Assembly: GCA_013821525.1 (NCBI GenBank)
Contig: JACDGR010000108.1
Span: 1-9,439, forward strand
Reading direction: 5' to 3'
DNA: 9,439 nucleotides
From: Actinomycetota bacterium
Lineage (GTDB): Bacteria > Actinomycetota > Thermoleophilia > Gaiellales > Gaiellaceae
The translations under genes and the position numbers were made by a program. Under the pieces are notes generated by a model. That model had not been told where the DNA came from, searched no databases, and was given only the letters and a program-made list of their open reading frames with translations. Below, in pieces: positions 1 through 8,622 of the stretch (position 1 is the first letter of the stretch; each line of letters starts with the position of its first letter).

Positions 1-1906
1 CCTTTAGCTCGTCGAAGAGGCTGCGTCGTAGGGCACGCGCGATGCCTTGCGAGAGCTCAACGCGGCCGCCGGCCCACTGACTGACCGCCTGCAGTCGCTC
101 ATCGTCCCCAGTTGGCTGAGGCCCAGGCTCCGGCTCAGGCGGTTGAAGGCCGGGAGGAGGCAGCAGGGTCGGCCCATCGCCGCCAGTGGCAGCGTCAGGG
201 AGATCGAGGTTGAGCGCGCGAAGCAATCCGGTGGGATTGGACGACTCCTGGACGCTCCAGATCCGAAGGACGGTTTCTGCCCGGCTTCGATCAGCGCTGC
301 TCAGGTCCGCACTCTCAACCGCTTCTAGCTGTGAGAGTGAGAGGTCGTTGAGCGCGCGTCGCTGGATCGCACCATCGACGAGCACCTTGAGGTCGCCGGT
401 CGGTGATGGGAACTGTCCCTCGTTGAGCCGTGCGCGGTCGGCTATCACCGGGCCGACGACGGCTTCGAGCACCTTGCGCGGCCGGAATGTCTCGCGGTTT
501 GCGAGGCGGGAACCGGTGACCGCTGCGGATCGGGTGAGTGGGAAGAGGCCGTGCCCCTCAGACGTGGCGCCGAAAAGGGAGTGGCACTCGTCGCGTCGAT
601 CAAATGGGCACCTGTCACACTGGTTAGGGACGGGAGCGGCTTTCCGTGTCGGCTGGTTGCGGATGTTTGCCATGCCGAGCCGAGCGGCGTTGAGGTAACG
701 GCCGATCATCACCGGTGCCACGTCGTCGGCGTCGGCTACCGGGACGTCCAGGCTGAACATGCTTCCGCCCCACGCGCTGATGCGGGTTGCAAGCGTCTCA
801 GGCGCTTGCTCATCCCAGTAGCTCGCTGTGATCGCGAGTGCGACGCGAAGTGTGCAGAGCCTCTGAACGCCGTCACGAACGGCTGGGGTAGTGATCGCAT
901 CGACGAGGTCCAACTGGAGGCCGCGGGCGATCGCCATGTCTTCGAAGAGCAGCACGAGCTGCTTCTTGTCCTTCAGCAGCGCGGCGCGGACATCGGTGAA
1001 GACGTCAGTGAGTGAGATGTTCCCGAGCCCGATCACGTCTGCGGCGGCGACGTCGAGTGCGTCCGAGAGGATGCGCGCTGCCGCGTCCGCGAAGCCCGGC
1101 ATCTGCAGGTTGAGGACCGCTCGTCTTGCGGCGTTTCCGGCGCCGCGCAGACTCGCGTTTGTGAAGACGAGGTCATCGGCGCGGAACCCGAGTTCCTCGT
1201 CGGCGTCATCCTCATCTGGGCGCTGGTAGCCGTTTACGATGTCCGCCGCAAGTCGGTGGATAGGCCCTCCAACTCGCGTCAGGTGCGTCCGGCAGGCGTG
1301 ATCAGTAAGCAAGGCCGGGAGGACAGTTGGGTCGCACAGGCTGTCACGCAGATCGGGGTCGAGTCGGGCGGCCCGCCTCCACCCTGAGGGGATCCCGTAC
1401 TGAATGACGACCGCAATCCGTAGAGCAAGACGAGTCGCAGCCTCCTCCAATGTGGGGATCTGGGTCGTGGCGGTATCCATCTGCTTGCGGACCTCGTCGA
1501 ACCGTCCACCCTCAAGGCCTTCGAGAAGCGTCCGAACGACCTTTGGCAGGCTCGTGCCCTCGCGCGGGATATGGCGAATGACGAGGTCGCCTCGGTCCGG
1601 TATCACGACACGCAGCCACTTGATCAGGTGCGACTTCCCGGTGCCTGGCTCGCCAATGATCGGGATGACGAGCGTGTGCTCACGCGGCTGAGCAACCATC
1701 AACTGCTCGAGCAGCATCTCCTGCGTGGCCTCGTGGCTCTGCGCTGCGGCCTCCGCTCGGCGACCCGGAAGTGGCACTGGCATCTCAAGAAGGCGAGGCG
1801 GCTGATGGACGGCGAGCAGCACCTCGTCGCTCTGTGCAGCAACGTCGGCGACGATCAAACGGTCCTGGCCCTCAGGCCAGCAGGCCTCCCAGTGCTGGCT
1901 AACCAT
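1..1906 (-). CDS. dpdH: Large P-loop ATPase, probable DpdH (C-terminus beyond the left edge)
   Basis: The frame is open from ATG at 1906 to the left edge with no stop, giving 635 visible residues. A Walker A motif, GEPGTGKS, lies at residues 85-92, preceded by the hydrophobic strand LVIPII. A Walker B-like QLVLLFED is at 316-323. A cysteine/histidine cluster (C430, C433, C441, H442; CxxC-x7-CH, followed by LFG) may bind a metal. A proline-rich linker near 580-600 separates the ATPase core from another domain that begins before the window ends. The start is fixed by a good ribosome binding site 6 nt upstream, and the gene overlaps the end of dpdG by 8 nt. Known: DpdH is a large ATPase of the Dpd 7-deazaguanine DNA modification/restriction islands, with an unresolved role. 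Inferred: it powers a defence step with the two helicases upstream. It could instead be the ATPase of a related, unnamed defence system. Fold and motifs are certain; the name rests on size and gene order. Confidence 0.72.
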   Translation of the reverse strand, partial: MVSQHWEACWPEGQDRLIVADVAAQSDEVLLAVHQPPRLLEMPVPLPGRRAEAAAQSHEATQEMLLEQLMVAQPREHTLVIPIIGEPGTGKSHLIKWLRVVIPDRGDLVIRHIPREGTSLPKVVRTLLEGLEGGRFDEVRKQMDTATTQIPTLEEAATRLALRIAVVIQYGIPSGWRRAARLDPDLRDSLCDPTVLPALLTDHACRTHLTRVGGPIHRLAADIVNGYQRPDEDDADEELGFRADDLVFTNASLRGAGNAARRAVLNLQMPGFADAAARILSDALDVAAADVIGLGNISLTDVFTDVRAALLKDKKQLVLLFEDMAIARGLQLDLVDAITTPAVRDGVQRLCTLRVALAITASYWDEQAPETLATRISAWGGSMFSLDVPVADADDVAPVMIGRYLNAARLGMANIRNQPTRKAAPVPNQCDRCPFDRRDECHSLFGATSEGHGLFPLTRSAAVTGSRLANRETFRPRKVLEAVVGPVIADRARLNEGQFPSPTGDLKVLVDGAIQRRALNDLSLSQLEAVESADLSSADRSRAETVLRIWSVQESSNPTGLLRALNLDLPDAATGGDGPTLLPPPGLQPPEPEPGPQPTGDDERLQAVSQWAGGRVELSQGIARALRRSLFDELK

Positions 1907-2843
1907 GGGCAGCCTCCGTTCTCCGGATGCGCGAGACAGCAGCCACCTCAGCGCCCGTCGAGCCAAGGAAGCCGCCGGGCGCGAGGCGGACACGGTCGGA
2001 CACGTCATCTCCCGCCGACAGCTGCACGACGCCCTCGTGATGGAGTTGGACGAGAGCGAGCGAGAGCCCTTGAGGGACAGTTCCTTCAGTCGGCGCCCGG
2101 TCCGGGCAGTCGCTCATCCGCGCAGCGACGGCGCGCCCGACGGCACCGTTGGGCAGCCAGGAGAAGATCTCGGCGGCCTTATCAACGACCGCTCTCGCAG
2201 GCATTTCGGCACCCGGCTCGATGAGCTGGTCAAGCTCCGAGCGGATGGCCTCGGTTGGGTCCGGGATGATCGCGGCGACCGCTCCGCCGCCGTCGCGTCC
2301 GTCAACGAGCGCGGCGACACCGCACCACCGGCCGAGGCGCTCGAGCGCGTTGAACGGCACGCCGTCGCGAAGGAGGGTCCGTGCCGAGCCGAGTTGCTGC
2401 TGGAGCAGTGGCTCCGCAGCCGCAAAGCCACCGATCGGGGCTGTAACTCCCTGAAGATGAAGCCAGGCCAACGCTAGCTCGGCGTGATGCTCGTGCTGCA
2501 GTTCGCTGCGGAGCCCCCAGATCTCCTCGTCGCTCTCACTCCCGACCTCGAAGAAGCGACTCGTGACCACGCGACGGAAGGTCTGCTCGCTCTCGCTACC
2601 CGAGGCAAGAGTAAGAGAGTCCTGTCCATCGTCGGTCACGACACCAAGGTCAATCAGGGCATTAAGCGACGGTCGGACGTGCCGGCTCTCATCCGTCGTC
2701 GACCCGCCCTCCTGGCGCGTGATCAGACCCCTCGGCGTGAGGTGATCGATGAGTTCTGAGCGGCTCATCCCCGGCGCTTGAAGCAGCGAGTGCCGGATCA
2801 AGCTCCAGATGGACGGAAGCACTTGCTCTGAGAGGTCTGCCAC
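1899..2843 (-). CDS. dpdG: Probable DpdG, winged-helix-like protein of the Dpd cluster
   Basis: This is a 314-residue protein starting with GTG at 2843, whose G is also the last base of the dpdF stop codon TAG (1-nt overlap). A GGAGG lies 13 nt upstream, so initiation probably relies on coupling to dpdF. I see no enzymatic motif. Residues about 11-80 read as a winged helix: helices around IWSLIRHSLLQ and SRSELIDHLTPRGLI, then HVRPSLNALIDLGVV and a strand-like SLTLA. A second similar segment lies at about 196-290 (helices around IRSELDQLI and AVVDKAAEIF, then LSLALVQLHHEGVVQL). There is no signal peptide or membrane segment, so it should be cytoplasmic. The symbol comes mainly from its place between a RecQ-like helicase and a large P-loop ATPase, and from its size. 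In Dpd islands DpdG has no known biochemical activity. It could be a DNA-binding or bridging subunit between helicase and ATPase; this is inference. Confidence 0.65.
   Translation of the reverse strand: MADLSEQVLPSIWSLIRHSLLQAPGMSRSELIDHLTPRGLITRQEGGSTTDESRHVRPSLNALIDLGVVTDDGQDSLTLASGSESEQTFRRVVTSRFFEVGSESDEEIWGLRSELQHEHHAELALAWLHLQGVTAPIGGFAAAEPLLQQQLGSARTLLRDGVPFNALERLGRWCGVAALVDGRDGGGAVAAIIPDPTEAIRSELDQLIEPGAEMPARAVVDKAAEIFSWLPNGAVGRAVAARMSDCPDRAPTEGTVPQGLSLALVQLHHEGVVQLSAGDDVSDRVRLAPGGFLGSTGAEVAAVSRIRRTEAAHG
1913..1917 (-). promoter_or_regulatory. Ribosome binding site of dpdH
   Basis: On the minus strand GGAGG lies 6 nt before the ATG at 1906, inside the 3' end of dpdG. It is the clearest Shine-Dalgarno match in the minus-strand operon and selects this start. 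The downstream ATPase can therefore recruit ribosomes itself as well as by coupling to dpdG. Confidence 0.7.
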
Positions 2844-5383
2844 TAGCTGCGCTCATCCTCCCAGAGATTTTCGAGACGGAGGGCGGCCGGGTGCATCTCG
2901 CGGACAGTCATGTCCGGCCTCTCCCAGGACGTGCAGTCGTCCGGCACCACGACGATCAGCGGCCGCGGGAGCATGCGCAAATGACCGAGAAGTCGGAGTA
3001 GAGCGTCTTGAGGTTCATCCGGAGCGAGCAAGAGCACGGTGGGAAGGGCCGCGAGCGCAACACCACCATCGAGAAGCTCCTCAGGCTCGGTCATGAGCGG
3101 CGCGCGCTCGTCAAACGCAAGCACGAGTTCGTCGAGTTCGCGCCTCATCGCGCGTGAGCCAGTCAGTAGCTGGCTGCAGACAGCGTGTCGTGTGCCGATC
3201 CCGCAGAGGTAACCGACCGCTCGGGCATAACGACGCTCCCATCCCTCGCCGCCTGCATCGGTGACTGCCACAAGGTCGCGTCCCTGGAGCAGCCGGGCCA
3301 TCCCGTCCTCGGATGACGGAAGGACTGGAGGTGGTGCGATTGGAACGGGTGGCGTTGCCGGAAGGCGGGGCCCAAGGCTGCGGCAACCGTTGCAGCCTCC
3401 GCATTCCTCGTGGGCAGCAAGCGCGGCCGTCCGGGTCGGCGAGCGGGGGACGCTGTAGATCTCGCTCAGCACCTCGCACACTCCTCCTCCGCGCGCGATC
3501 CCAAGCACCGCGGCGAGTTGCTGTCGGCGAACGGAGATGCTGCCGCGTCGCACAAGCTCGACCTCGTCCCAGGCACTCGCTGCGCCGAGGTCGTGGCGTT
3601 CAAGTCTGACGCCGATGAAGTGGCGGCCCTCCTCATGCCGAGCACCGACAAGCGAAACGAATCGTGCGCGGGCCATGAGGGCGAGCGTGCGAGCGTTCCA
3701 CTTCTCGTTCTCGTCGCTTACGTCTAGGAGACCGATACGAAGCGCGTCGAGAGGCACCCAGAGGACATCATCTGATTGGGTTGAAGCCCGAAGCATTGCT
3801 GTCCAGCGCTCCCGCGCGAGCGGCACCCCGATGAGCTTGGCCTCGCTGAGTGACCGTGCGACGTTCTCGTCGTCAGAGGTCCAGAGGAGGTAGCCGGCGG
3901 CGGCGCGCCCGTCGCGTCCGGCGCGTCCGACTTCCTGGTAATAGCGATCGACGCTTTCGGGCAGGCATGCGTGGATGACTGAACGAACGTCCGGGACATC
4001 GATCCCGAGCCCGAACGCGGAGGTGCCGACGGCGACGTCGGCGGTCGGCGGATGGGTCGCGTCGCCTCGTAGCGCGCGGAGCGCGGCCCGGCGCCCTTCG
4101 TCGTTGGTCTCGCCGGTGACAATCACGGCGCGGCGCAGCCCGGCTTCGGCGAGCGACGCGTAGATCTCGTTCGCGTCTTCCCTGGTACTGGTATAAACGA
4201 AGATCGGCCTGGGAAGGTGCATCACGGCCTCCAAGACCCGTTCGCGTCGCTGCGTGACATCGTCGGAGCGCGCGGACCAGTAGCCCAACTCTGGACGAAG
4301 CGCAGCGGCACCGCAGACGACGAGGCATGCGTTGCGCTCTACGAAGAGATCTGTGAGTGTGTCTATGTCGGGCTGGGTAGCGGTGGCGGTCATGAGGAGG
4401 GTGCGGAACGCGTGACCTGCCCCCTTGGCGCGAGCAAGCAACTGCTTGCGCACGCCGGCGAGCATCTGGAAGTCGGGCCTGAACTCGGCACCCCAACTCG
4501 AGACGGTGTGGGCCTCGTCAATCACCAACTGTTTTAGGTAGCCGCTCTCGGCAGCATCTCCGAGGACCTCGCCGAGCACCCCGCAAGCTGATTCGGGGGA
4601 GGTGAACACGACGCGCTGCTGACCGCTCCGGATCCGACCGAACATCGCGATCCGTGCGGGCAACTGAAGTCCGGAGTGGAAGGCGAACGTGTCTGTTGCG
4701 TCGGGTGCATTCAGCCTGGCGAGATGGGATCGGAATTGCTCCTCTTGGTCGATGGCAAGGCTGACGGTGGGGACGATGACGACCGTTGTCCCGTTTGTGA
4801 GGTCAGGACGAAGCGCTGTGAGGAGGCCAACGAGCGACTTGCCGCTGCCGGTTGGAAGGCAGACGAGGATCGTGGCGTCGGCGGCTGAGACGATCACTGC
4901 GCGGACCGCCTCCCGTTGCTCGAGGCTCCGATAGTCCGCAAGTCCTGTGTAGCTCGCCCAGATTGGGTCGCCGGGCCGCGGATCGAGCGGCCGTCGGTCT
5001 TCTCGGCTGGCTGGATAGGTATCGGCCGCCTCGTCACCGCTACGCAGCCAGTCCGGCGCCCACGCCTCGACACCAACAATCCGTCGTGTGCCCTCCACTT
5101 GGCCGGGTGCAACCTGAATGCCTGCGGCCTCCCAGACCGTGGGATCGGGCCACGGTGGGGCCACAGGGACACGCAGCGGAGACGGCAGGCGCGTGGAGTG
5201 CTCGACGACCTGCCACTCGCGCAGCACTCCACGGATGAGCGATGCGATATCGGCCGGCCCGGCTCGCTCATCTGCGCTGAGTGCGGAGGCCAGGCGAGGA
5301 GCCGCTTCTGACAGCAGCGCCTCAACCTGGGCGTTGTCCGGCCAGGCGTCGACAGCTCGTTGCACCGTGATGAGGTCGATCAC
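2843..5383 (-). CDS. dpdF: RecQ-type superfamily 2 DNA helicase, probable DpdF
   Basis: The protein has 846 residues from GTG at 5383; GTGA overlaps the dpdE stop by 4 nt. The frame stays open 96 codons further upstream, but that part is Arg/Cys-rich antisense-like sequence lying over dpdE, so I reject it. After an N-terminal extension of about 140 residues come the RecQ motifs. These are a Q-rich motif 0 near 145-163, Walker A LPTGSGKS (176-183), motif Ia VVIVPTVSLAIDQ (201-213), DEAH (289-292), MTATAT (331-336), motif V near 451-471 (GTSAFGLGIDVP) and motif VI YYQEVGRAGRDG (481-492). Cysteines 636, 661, 664 and 667 match the RecQ zinc-binding subdomain. About 180 C-terminal residues after it are unassigned. 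RecQ proteins unwind DNA 3' to 5'; this one lies in a defence-type operon rather than alone as a repair gene. Inferred role: DNA unwinding in Dpd restriction. The helicase call is secure; the symbol depends on neighbours. Confidence 0.78.
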   Translation of the reverse strand: MIDLITVQRAVDAWPDNAQVEALLSEAAPRLASALSADERAGPADIASLIRGVLREWQVVEHSTRLPSPLRVPVAPPWPDPTVWEAAGIQVAPGQVEGTRRIVGVEAWAPDWLRSGDEAADTYPASREDRRPLDPRPGDPIWASYTGLADYRSLEQREAVRAVIVSAADATILVCLPTGSGKSLVGLLTALRPDLTNGTTVVIVPTVSLAIDQEEQFRSHLARLNAPDATDTFAFHSGLQLPARIAMFGRIRSGQQRVVFTSPESACGVLGEVLGDAAESGYLKQLVIDEAHTVSSWGAEFRPDFQMLAGVRKQLLARAKGAGHAFRTLLMTATATQPDIDTLTDLFVERNACLVVCGAAALRPELGYWSARSDDVTQRRERVLEAVMHLPRPIFVYTSTREDANEIYASLAEAGLRRAVIVTGETNDEGRRAALRALRGDATHPPTADVAVGTSAFGLGIDVPDVRSVIHACLPESVDRYYQEVGRAGRDGRAAAGYLLWTSDDENVARSLSEAKLIGVPLARERWTAMLRASTQSDDVLWVPLDALRIGLLDVSDENEKWNARTLALMARARFVSLVGARHEEGRHFIGVRLERHDLGAASAWDEVELVRRGSISVRRQQLAAVLGIARGGGVCEVLSEIYSVPRSPTRTAALAAHEECGGCNGCRSLGPRLPATPPVPIAPPPVLPSSEDGMARLLQGRDLVAVTDAGGEGWERRYARAVGYLCGIGTRHAVCSQLLTGSRAMRRELDELVLAFDERAPLMTEPEELLDGGVALAALPTVLLLAPDEPQDALLRLLGHLRMLPRPLIVVVPDDCTSWERPDMTVREMHPAALRLENLWEDERS

Positions 5384-8300
5384 CGGAGCTCGTCGGAAGG
5401 CAGCGACTCGGAGGACAGGATCACGATGCCCGCGGCATCCACATCGATGCGTGGTGAGGCAATGCCGGAGGCCAACGCAGTCACAAGATCGGTCTCTGCG
5501 GCTGCTCGTTCGGCGGCGCCTTGCTCGCCACGGGCTTGGATCCGAGCGGCAGCATCCTCCCCGTCGGCCTGCATCAACTGCGCAGCGTGGGCGCATCTCT
5601 CCGTTAACTCGTGCCTCGCAGCGACTATCTCCAGAGCCCGCTGACGGGCTCTCGCGCATGTCGCCGGCCACGCATCACGTGGGACAAGCTCATCGACGTG
5701 CGCCCAGAGCCACGGTCGGAGCGTCACATCGCCCCGAAACTCGCTGTAGGGCGCTGCAAGAAGCGCCACGACCGCCGGATCGTGCACTTCCTCGATCTCA
5801 GCATTGAGCCATACGCGCGCTTGCAGTGGAGGCAGGTACGCCTCGGCGCGCCGGCGCACAGCAGGCTGGGACGACTCGCGGCTCTCCCACGGCAACGTCT
5901 CGATGGCGGGGCCAAGGCTCGGGTACACGCGGAGGTCGAAGCAGAACGCCAGCGTGTCCGGCCGACCCTTCCACGTCGTTCGTGGCCGCCACATCGCAAA
6001 AGCACGCCCTCGGTCGTCCTCCTCAGTGAACGTCCACAAGGCATCAACGAATGGGTCGCCGGGAGCGAGCAGTCGTGTCTTGCGCTGAGCCGCGGTGAGG
6101 CGTCGGAACGCGCCACGGCAGGTGCCGTTTCTGTCGAATGCGCCGCCGAAGCGGCTCGCGATGAGGTCGTGCGGAATAAGGGGCAAGTCGCTGGCCTTGA
6201 GGCGCTCGACGTCGGGACGGTCGAAGCGCGTGAGAGCGAACTGGTGCAGGTTCCGCTCTTGGACATGATGGAACCGTAGGTCGGCTGCGTCGGACGCGTC
6301 ACCTGACGACCAGGCGACAACGGATGCCGCCCACAGTTCGCATGCCTCAGCACGGTCTGCATTCTCGGTGTCCTCGATCAGTCGCAGGCCTTGCTCCTCC
6401 GCGGTGGTCTCGTCCAGCAACTCGGCCAACTCGATCCGCTGGAGTTCATCGTCAAGTCGCCCGCTCACGACATCGGAGCACCCCTCGATGCCGACCGCGC
6501 CGTTGACGACCGCCTCTTGAACGATCTGCGGCATGAGCCCGTCGACGACCAATTGGAGGCTTGCGATCGATCCGGCAAACAGGCCGAAGCCGTCACGAAG
6601 ACAGGCGAACCAGCCATCCCCGAGCGAGGACGGATCTCCCTCGAGGAGCACTACCTGCTGGGCAGGAGCACCAGCACCGAACCGGTCAAAGCGGCCAAGC
6701 CGCTGCTCCATACGGTTCGGACTCCATGGAAGATCGATATGGATCAGGAGATCGGCCGCCTGAAGGTTCTGCCCCTCCTCGCCGACTGGTCCGAAGACGA
6801 GAATCGCGCCCGCCTCAGCATCGGAGAAGCGCTCCGCCGCCTCGGGATCGGCGTCACTGATCCGGATCACCGGAGCGCGACCGCCGCCAGCCCGCAGGTG
6901 CTTTTCAAGAAGGGAGGCAGCACCCTCCGTGCCGACGGCAATCGCGACCTTCTGTCCCTCCCTCACGGCGGCCTCGGCGAGACTGACTGCGTGTTGCAGC
7001 CGCGGGCACTCAGCCGCGCGCAGTGAGGATGCGACGGCCAGGTCATGAAGCAACTGCGCCTCCTCCGAGTCAGAAGGATCCTGGGCGGTGTCGGTGAGGC
7101 AATGCCGAGCGGCGTCTCCCAGCGCATCGCCGGCGCCGAACGCGCCCTGAAGGACGTCTCGGGCGGCCGCCAACTGCTTTGGGGATAGAGGAGCGCCCTC
7201 GGTCTCAGCCTGTGCGGTGAGCCGTTCTCGCCATGCGTCGAGGAGCACACTGACACGAGGGTCGCGGCCGACCTCGACGAGAGTTGGGGCGACGCGGCCG
7301 AGCACCGGAAACTCCTCAGCAAGCCCCGAGCTACGCCGAGTGCGGATCATCCGGCCATACATCCGGTAGGCCTCCCCGATGTACGCTCGCGCACGCCGGA
7401 CGGAGCGTTGCACCGCATCAGCCTCACCCCGTGCGAGACCTGCCCGAATCTCCTCGAGCAGAGCGAGTGCGTAGTCGTCATCGAAGAGCAGAGCGCTCAG
7501 CCCGTCAATAGCGGCGAGGATGAAGGTTGCCTGGGACTCAGCGTTGAGGTTGGCGTAAAGCGCGCCGAGTTCCTCTCGATTCTCGAGCCGGCCCTCGAAC
7601 CCGTGGAGGTCATCCAGGCGGTAGCTGGTTGGCGATAGGAGATGGAAGAGCCGCAGGAGGCTCATTGGCTCCTGGAGCAGCGGGGTGGCGCTGAGCAGAA
7701 TCACCTTCGGCACCGCCGCTGCGAGTGCGGCTAGGCACTCGTAACGCCTCGCACCCGAGGCGCTCGCCGAGGCCTCAACGGCCAGGCGGTGCGCCTCGTC
7801 GACAATGAGCAGACCGACCTCATCAGGATTCAGTTGCTCGAACCCGTCGAACGACACGATCTCAACGGCGTCAGGGAACTGCTCGGCAATATGAAACTTG
7901 TTGGCGAGTTCCAGCCGCCATTGGCTCGTCAGCGCACCAGGGACGACGACAACGACCTTTCCCGCTGACCGGTCGAGAAGGTGCTGGCGGATCACGATGC
8001 CCGCCTCGATCGTCTTGCCAAGCCCGACCTCGTCTGCGAGGAGGTACCGCTGTGAGACATCCTCGAGCACGCGTCGGGCCGCCTCCACCTGATGTGGGTG
8101 GAGTTCCACTGACGCCGACGCTAACGCTGTGATCCGCTGATAGGCCGTGGCACGATCGAGGTAGGCGTGCACGAACTCGCTCCGCCCGTCATAGAACCGC
8201 CGAGACTCAGCCGCCAACGCCGCTAAGAACGGAGTCGCATCCGAGACGGGCCGCCGCCATCGAACGTTCACAACTCGCTCGTCCAGCACTTGCTCCGTGC

Positions 8301-8622
8301 GACCTTCGAGACGAGCCAACACTTGTTTCGTCTCGAGATCGTGCTCGATCACTCGACCGTGACGCCACTCCTCCTCAAGGACGGCATGTATGCGCGTTTG
8401 TGGCGTGAGTCGTCCTCGACGCAGGTCGACCAGATCAACCGGATGAAGATGCCGGCCATTCTCGCCCGGGTGGTCGAAGTACTCCACGTATCCGACGGCA
8501 CCTGCCGCACCCTTCAGTCGGCCCACGCCGAGGTCGGTGCTGAGGTCGACGACAAGCATTTCGAGATCGAGAGCGGGACGAGCACGTGTCACAGTCGTCG
8601 CATTCGTCCTGACGAGGTCCAT
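5380..8622 (-). CDS. dpdE: RapA/HepA-like SNF2 ATPase, probable DpdE
   Basis: This is the first gene of the minus-strand operon, 1080 residues from ATG at 8622. TTG at 8628, two codons upstream and in frame, is an alternative start. Residues about 22-70 look like a small beta-barrel (DLGVGRLKG, GYVEYFDHPG), as in RapA N-termini. The SNF2 core follows: motif I ADEVGLGKTIEAG (196-208), VVVVVPGALTSQW (223-235), DEAH (275-278) and LLSATP (309-314). A long helical insertion follows at about 340-530. Then come motif V GEEGQNLQ (614-621) and motif VI EQRLGRFDRFG (639-649), preceded by LPWSPNRM as in RapA-type proteins. About 400 C-terminal residues carry no domain I know; the last 90 are Ala/Glu/Arg-rich and probably helical. 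SNF2 ATPases translocate on double-stranded DNA. DISARM drmD is also a long SNF2 protein, but the RecQ-like gene next door favours DpdE. I see no nuclease motif. Confidence 0.76.
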   Translation of the reverse strand: MDLVRTNATTVTRARPALDLEMLVVDLSTDLGVGRLKGAAGAVGYVEYFDHPGENGRHLHPVDLVDLRRGRLTPQTRIHAVLEEEWRHGRVIEHDLETKQVLARLEGRTEQVLDERVVNVRWRRPVSDATPFLAALAAESRRFYDGRSEFVHAYLDRATAYQRITALASASVELHPHQVEAARRVLEDVSQRYLLADEVGLGKTIEAGIVIRQHLLDRSAGKVVVVVPGALTSQWRLELANKFHIAEQFPDAVEIVSFDGFEQLNPDEVGLLIVDEAHRLAVEASASASGARRYECLAALAAAVPKVILLSATPLLQEPMSLLRLFHLLSPTSYRLDDLHGFEGRLENREELGALYANLNAESQATFILAAIDGLSALLFDDDYALALLEEIRAGLARGEADAVQRSVRRARAYIGEAYRMYGRMIRTRRSSGLAEEFPVLGRVAPTLVEVGRDPRVSVLLDAWRERLTAQAETEGAPLSPKQLAAARDVLQGAFGAGDALGDAARHCLTDTAQDPSDSEEAQLLHDLAVASSLRAAECPRLQHAVSLAEAAVREGQKVAIAVGTEGAASLLEKHLRAGGGRAPVIRISDADPEAAERFSDAEAGAILVFGPVGEEGQNLQAADLLIHIDLPWSPNRMEQRLGRFDRFGAGAPAQQVVLLEGDPSSLGDGWFACLRDGFGLFAGSIASLQLVVDGLMPQIVQEAVVNGAVGIEGCSDVVSGRLDDELQRIELAELLDETTAEEQGLRLIEDTENADRAEACELWAASVVAWSSGDASDAADLRFHHVQERNLHQFALTRFDRPDVERLKASDLPLIPHDLIASRFGGAFDRNGTCRGAFRRLTAAQRKTRLLAPGDPFVDALWTFTEEDDRGRAFAMWRPRTTWKGRPDTLAFCFDLRVYPSLGPAIETLPWESRESSQPAVRRRAEAYLPPLQARVWLNAEIEEVHDPAVVALLAAPYSEFRGDVTLRPWLWAHVDELVPRDAWPATCARARQRALEIVAARHELTERCAHAAQLMQADGEDAAARIQARGEQGAAERAAAETDLVTALASGIASPRIDVDAAGIVILSSESLPSDELR

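Noticed and set aside
1571..2224. A 217-codon plus-strand frame (and others at 186-698, 551-1015 and 1905-2477)
   Set aside because: They are antisense to dpdH and dpdG, which have Walker motifs and coupled starts. Their composition is Arg/Pro/Ser/His-rich, as expected from GC-rich antisense frames, and none shows a domain.
3873..4496. A 207-codon minus-strand frame inside dpdF
   Set aside because: It is the out-of-frame reading of the RecQ core, extremely Arg-rich, while the dpdF frame carries all helicase motifs.
5118..5807. Plus-strand frames of 229 and 222 codons near 5118-5807 and 5611-6279
   Set aside because: They lie opposite dpdF and dpdE with low-complexity Arg-rich translations and no motifs; shadows of the minus-strand genes.
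1..8622. DISARM or BREX identity for the operon
   Set aside because: A large SNF2 protein also occurs in DISARM (drmD), but no DUF1998, methyltransferase or phospholipase D gene is present here. BREX core genes (brxA-C, pglX, pglZ) are absent. A RecQ-type helicase next to the SNF2 gene fits Dpd better.
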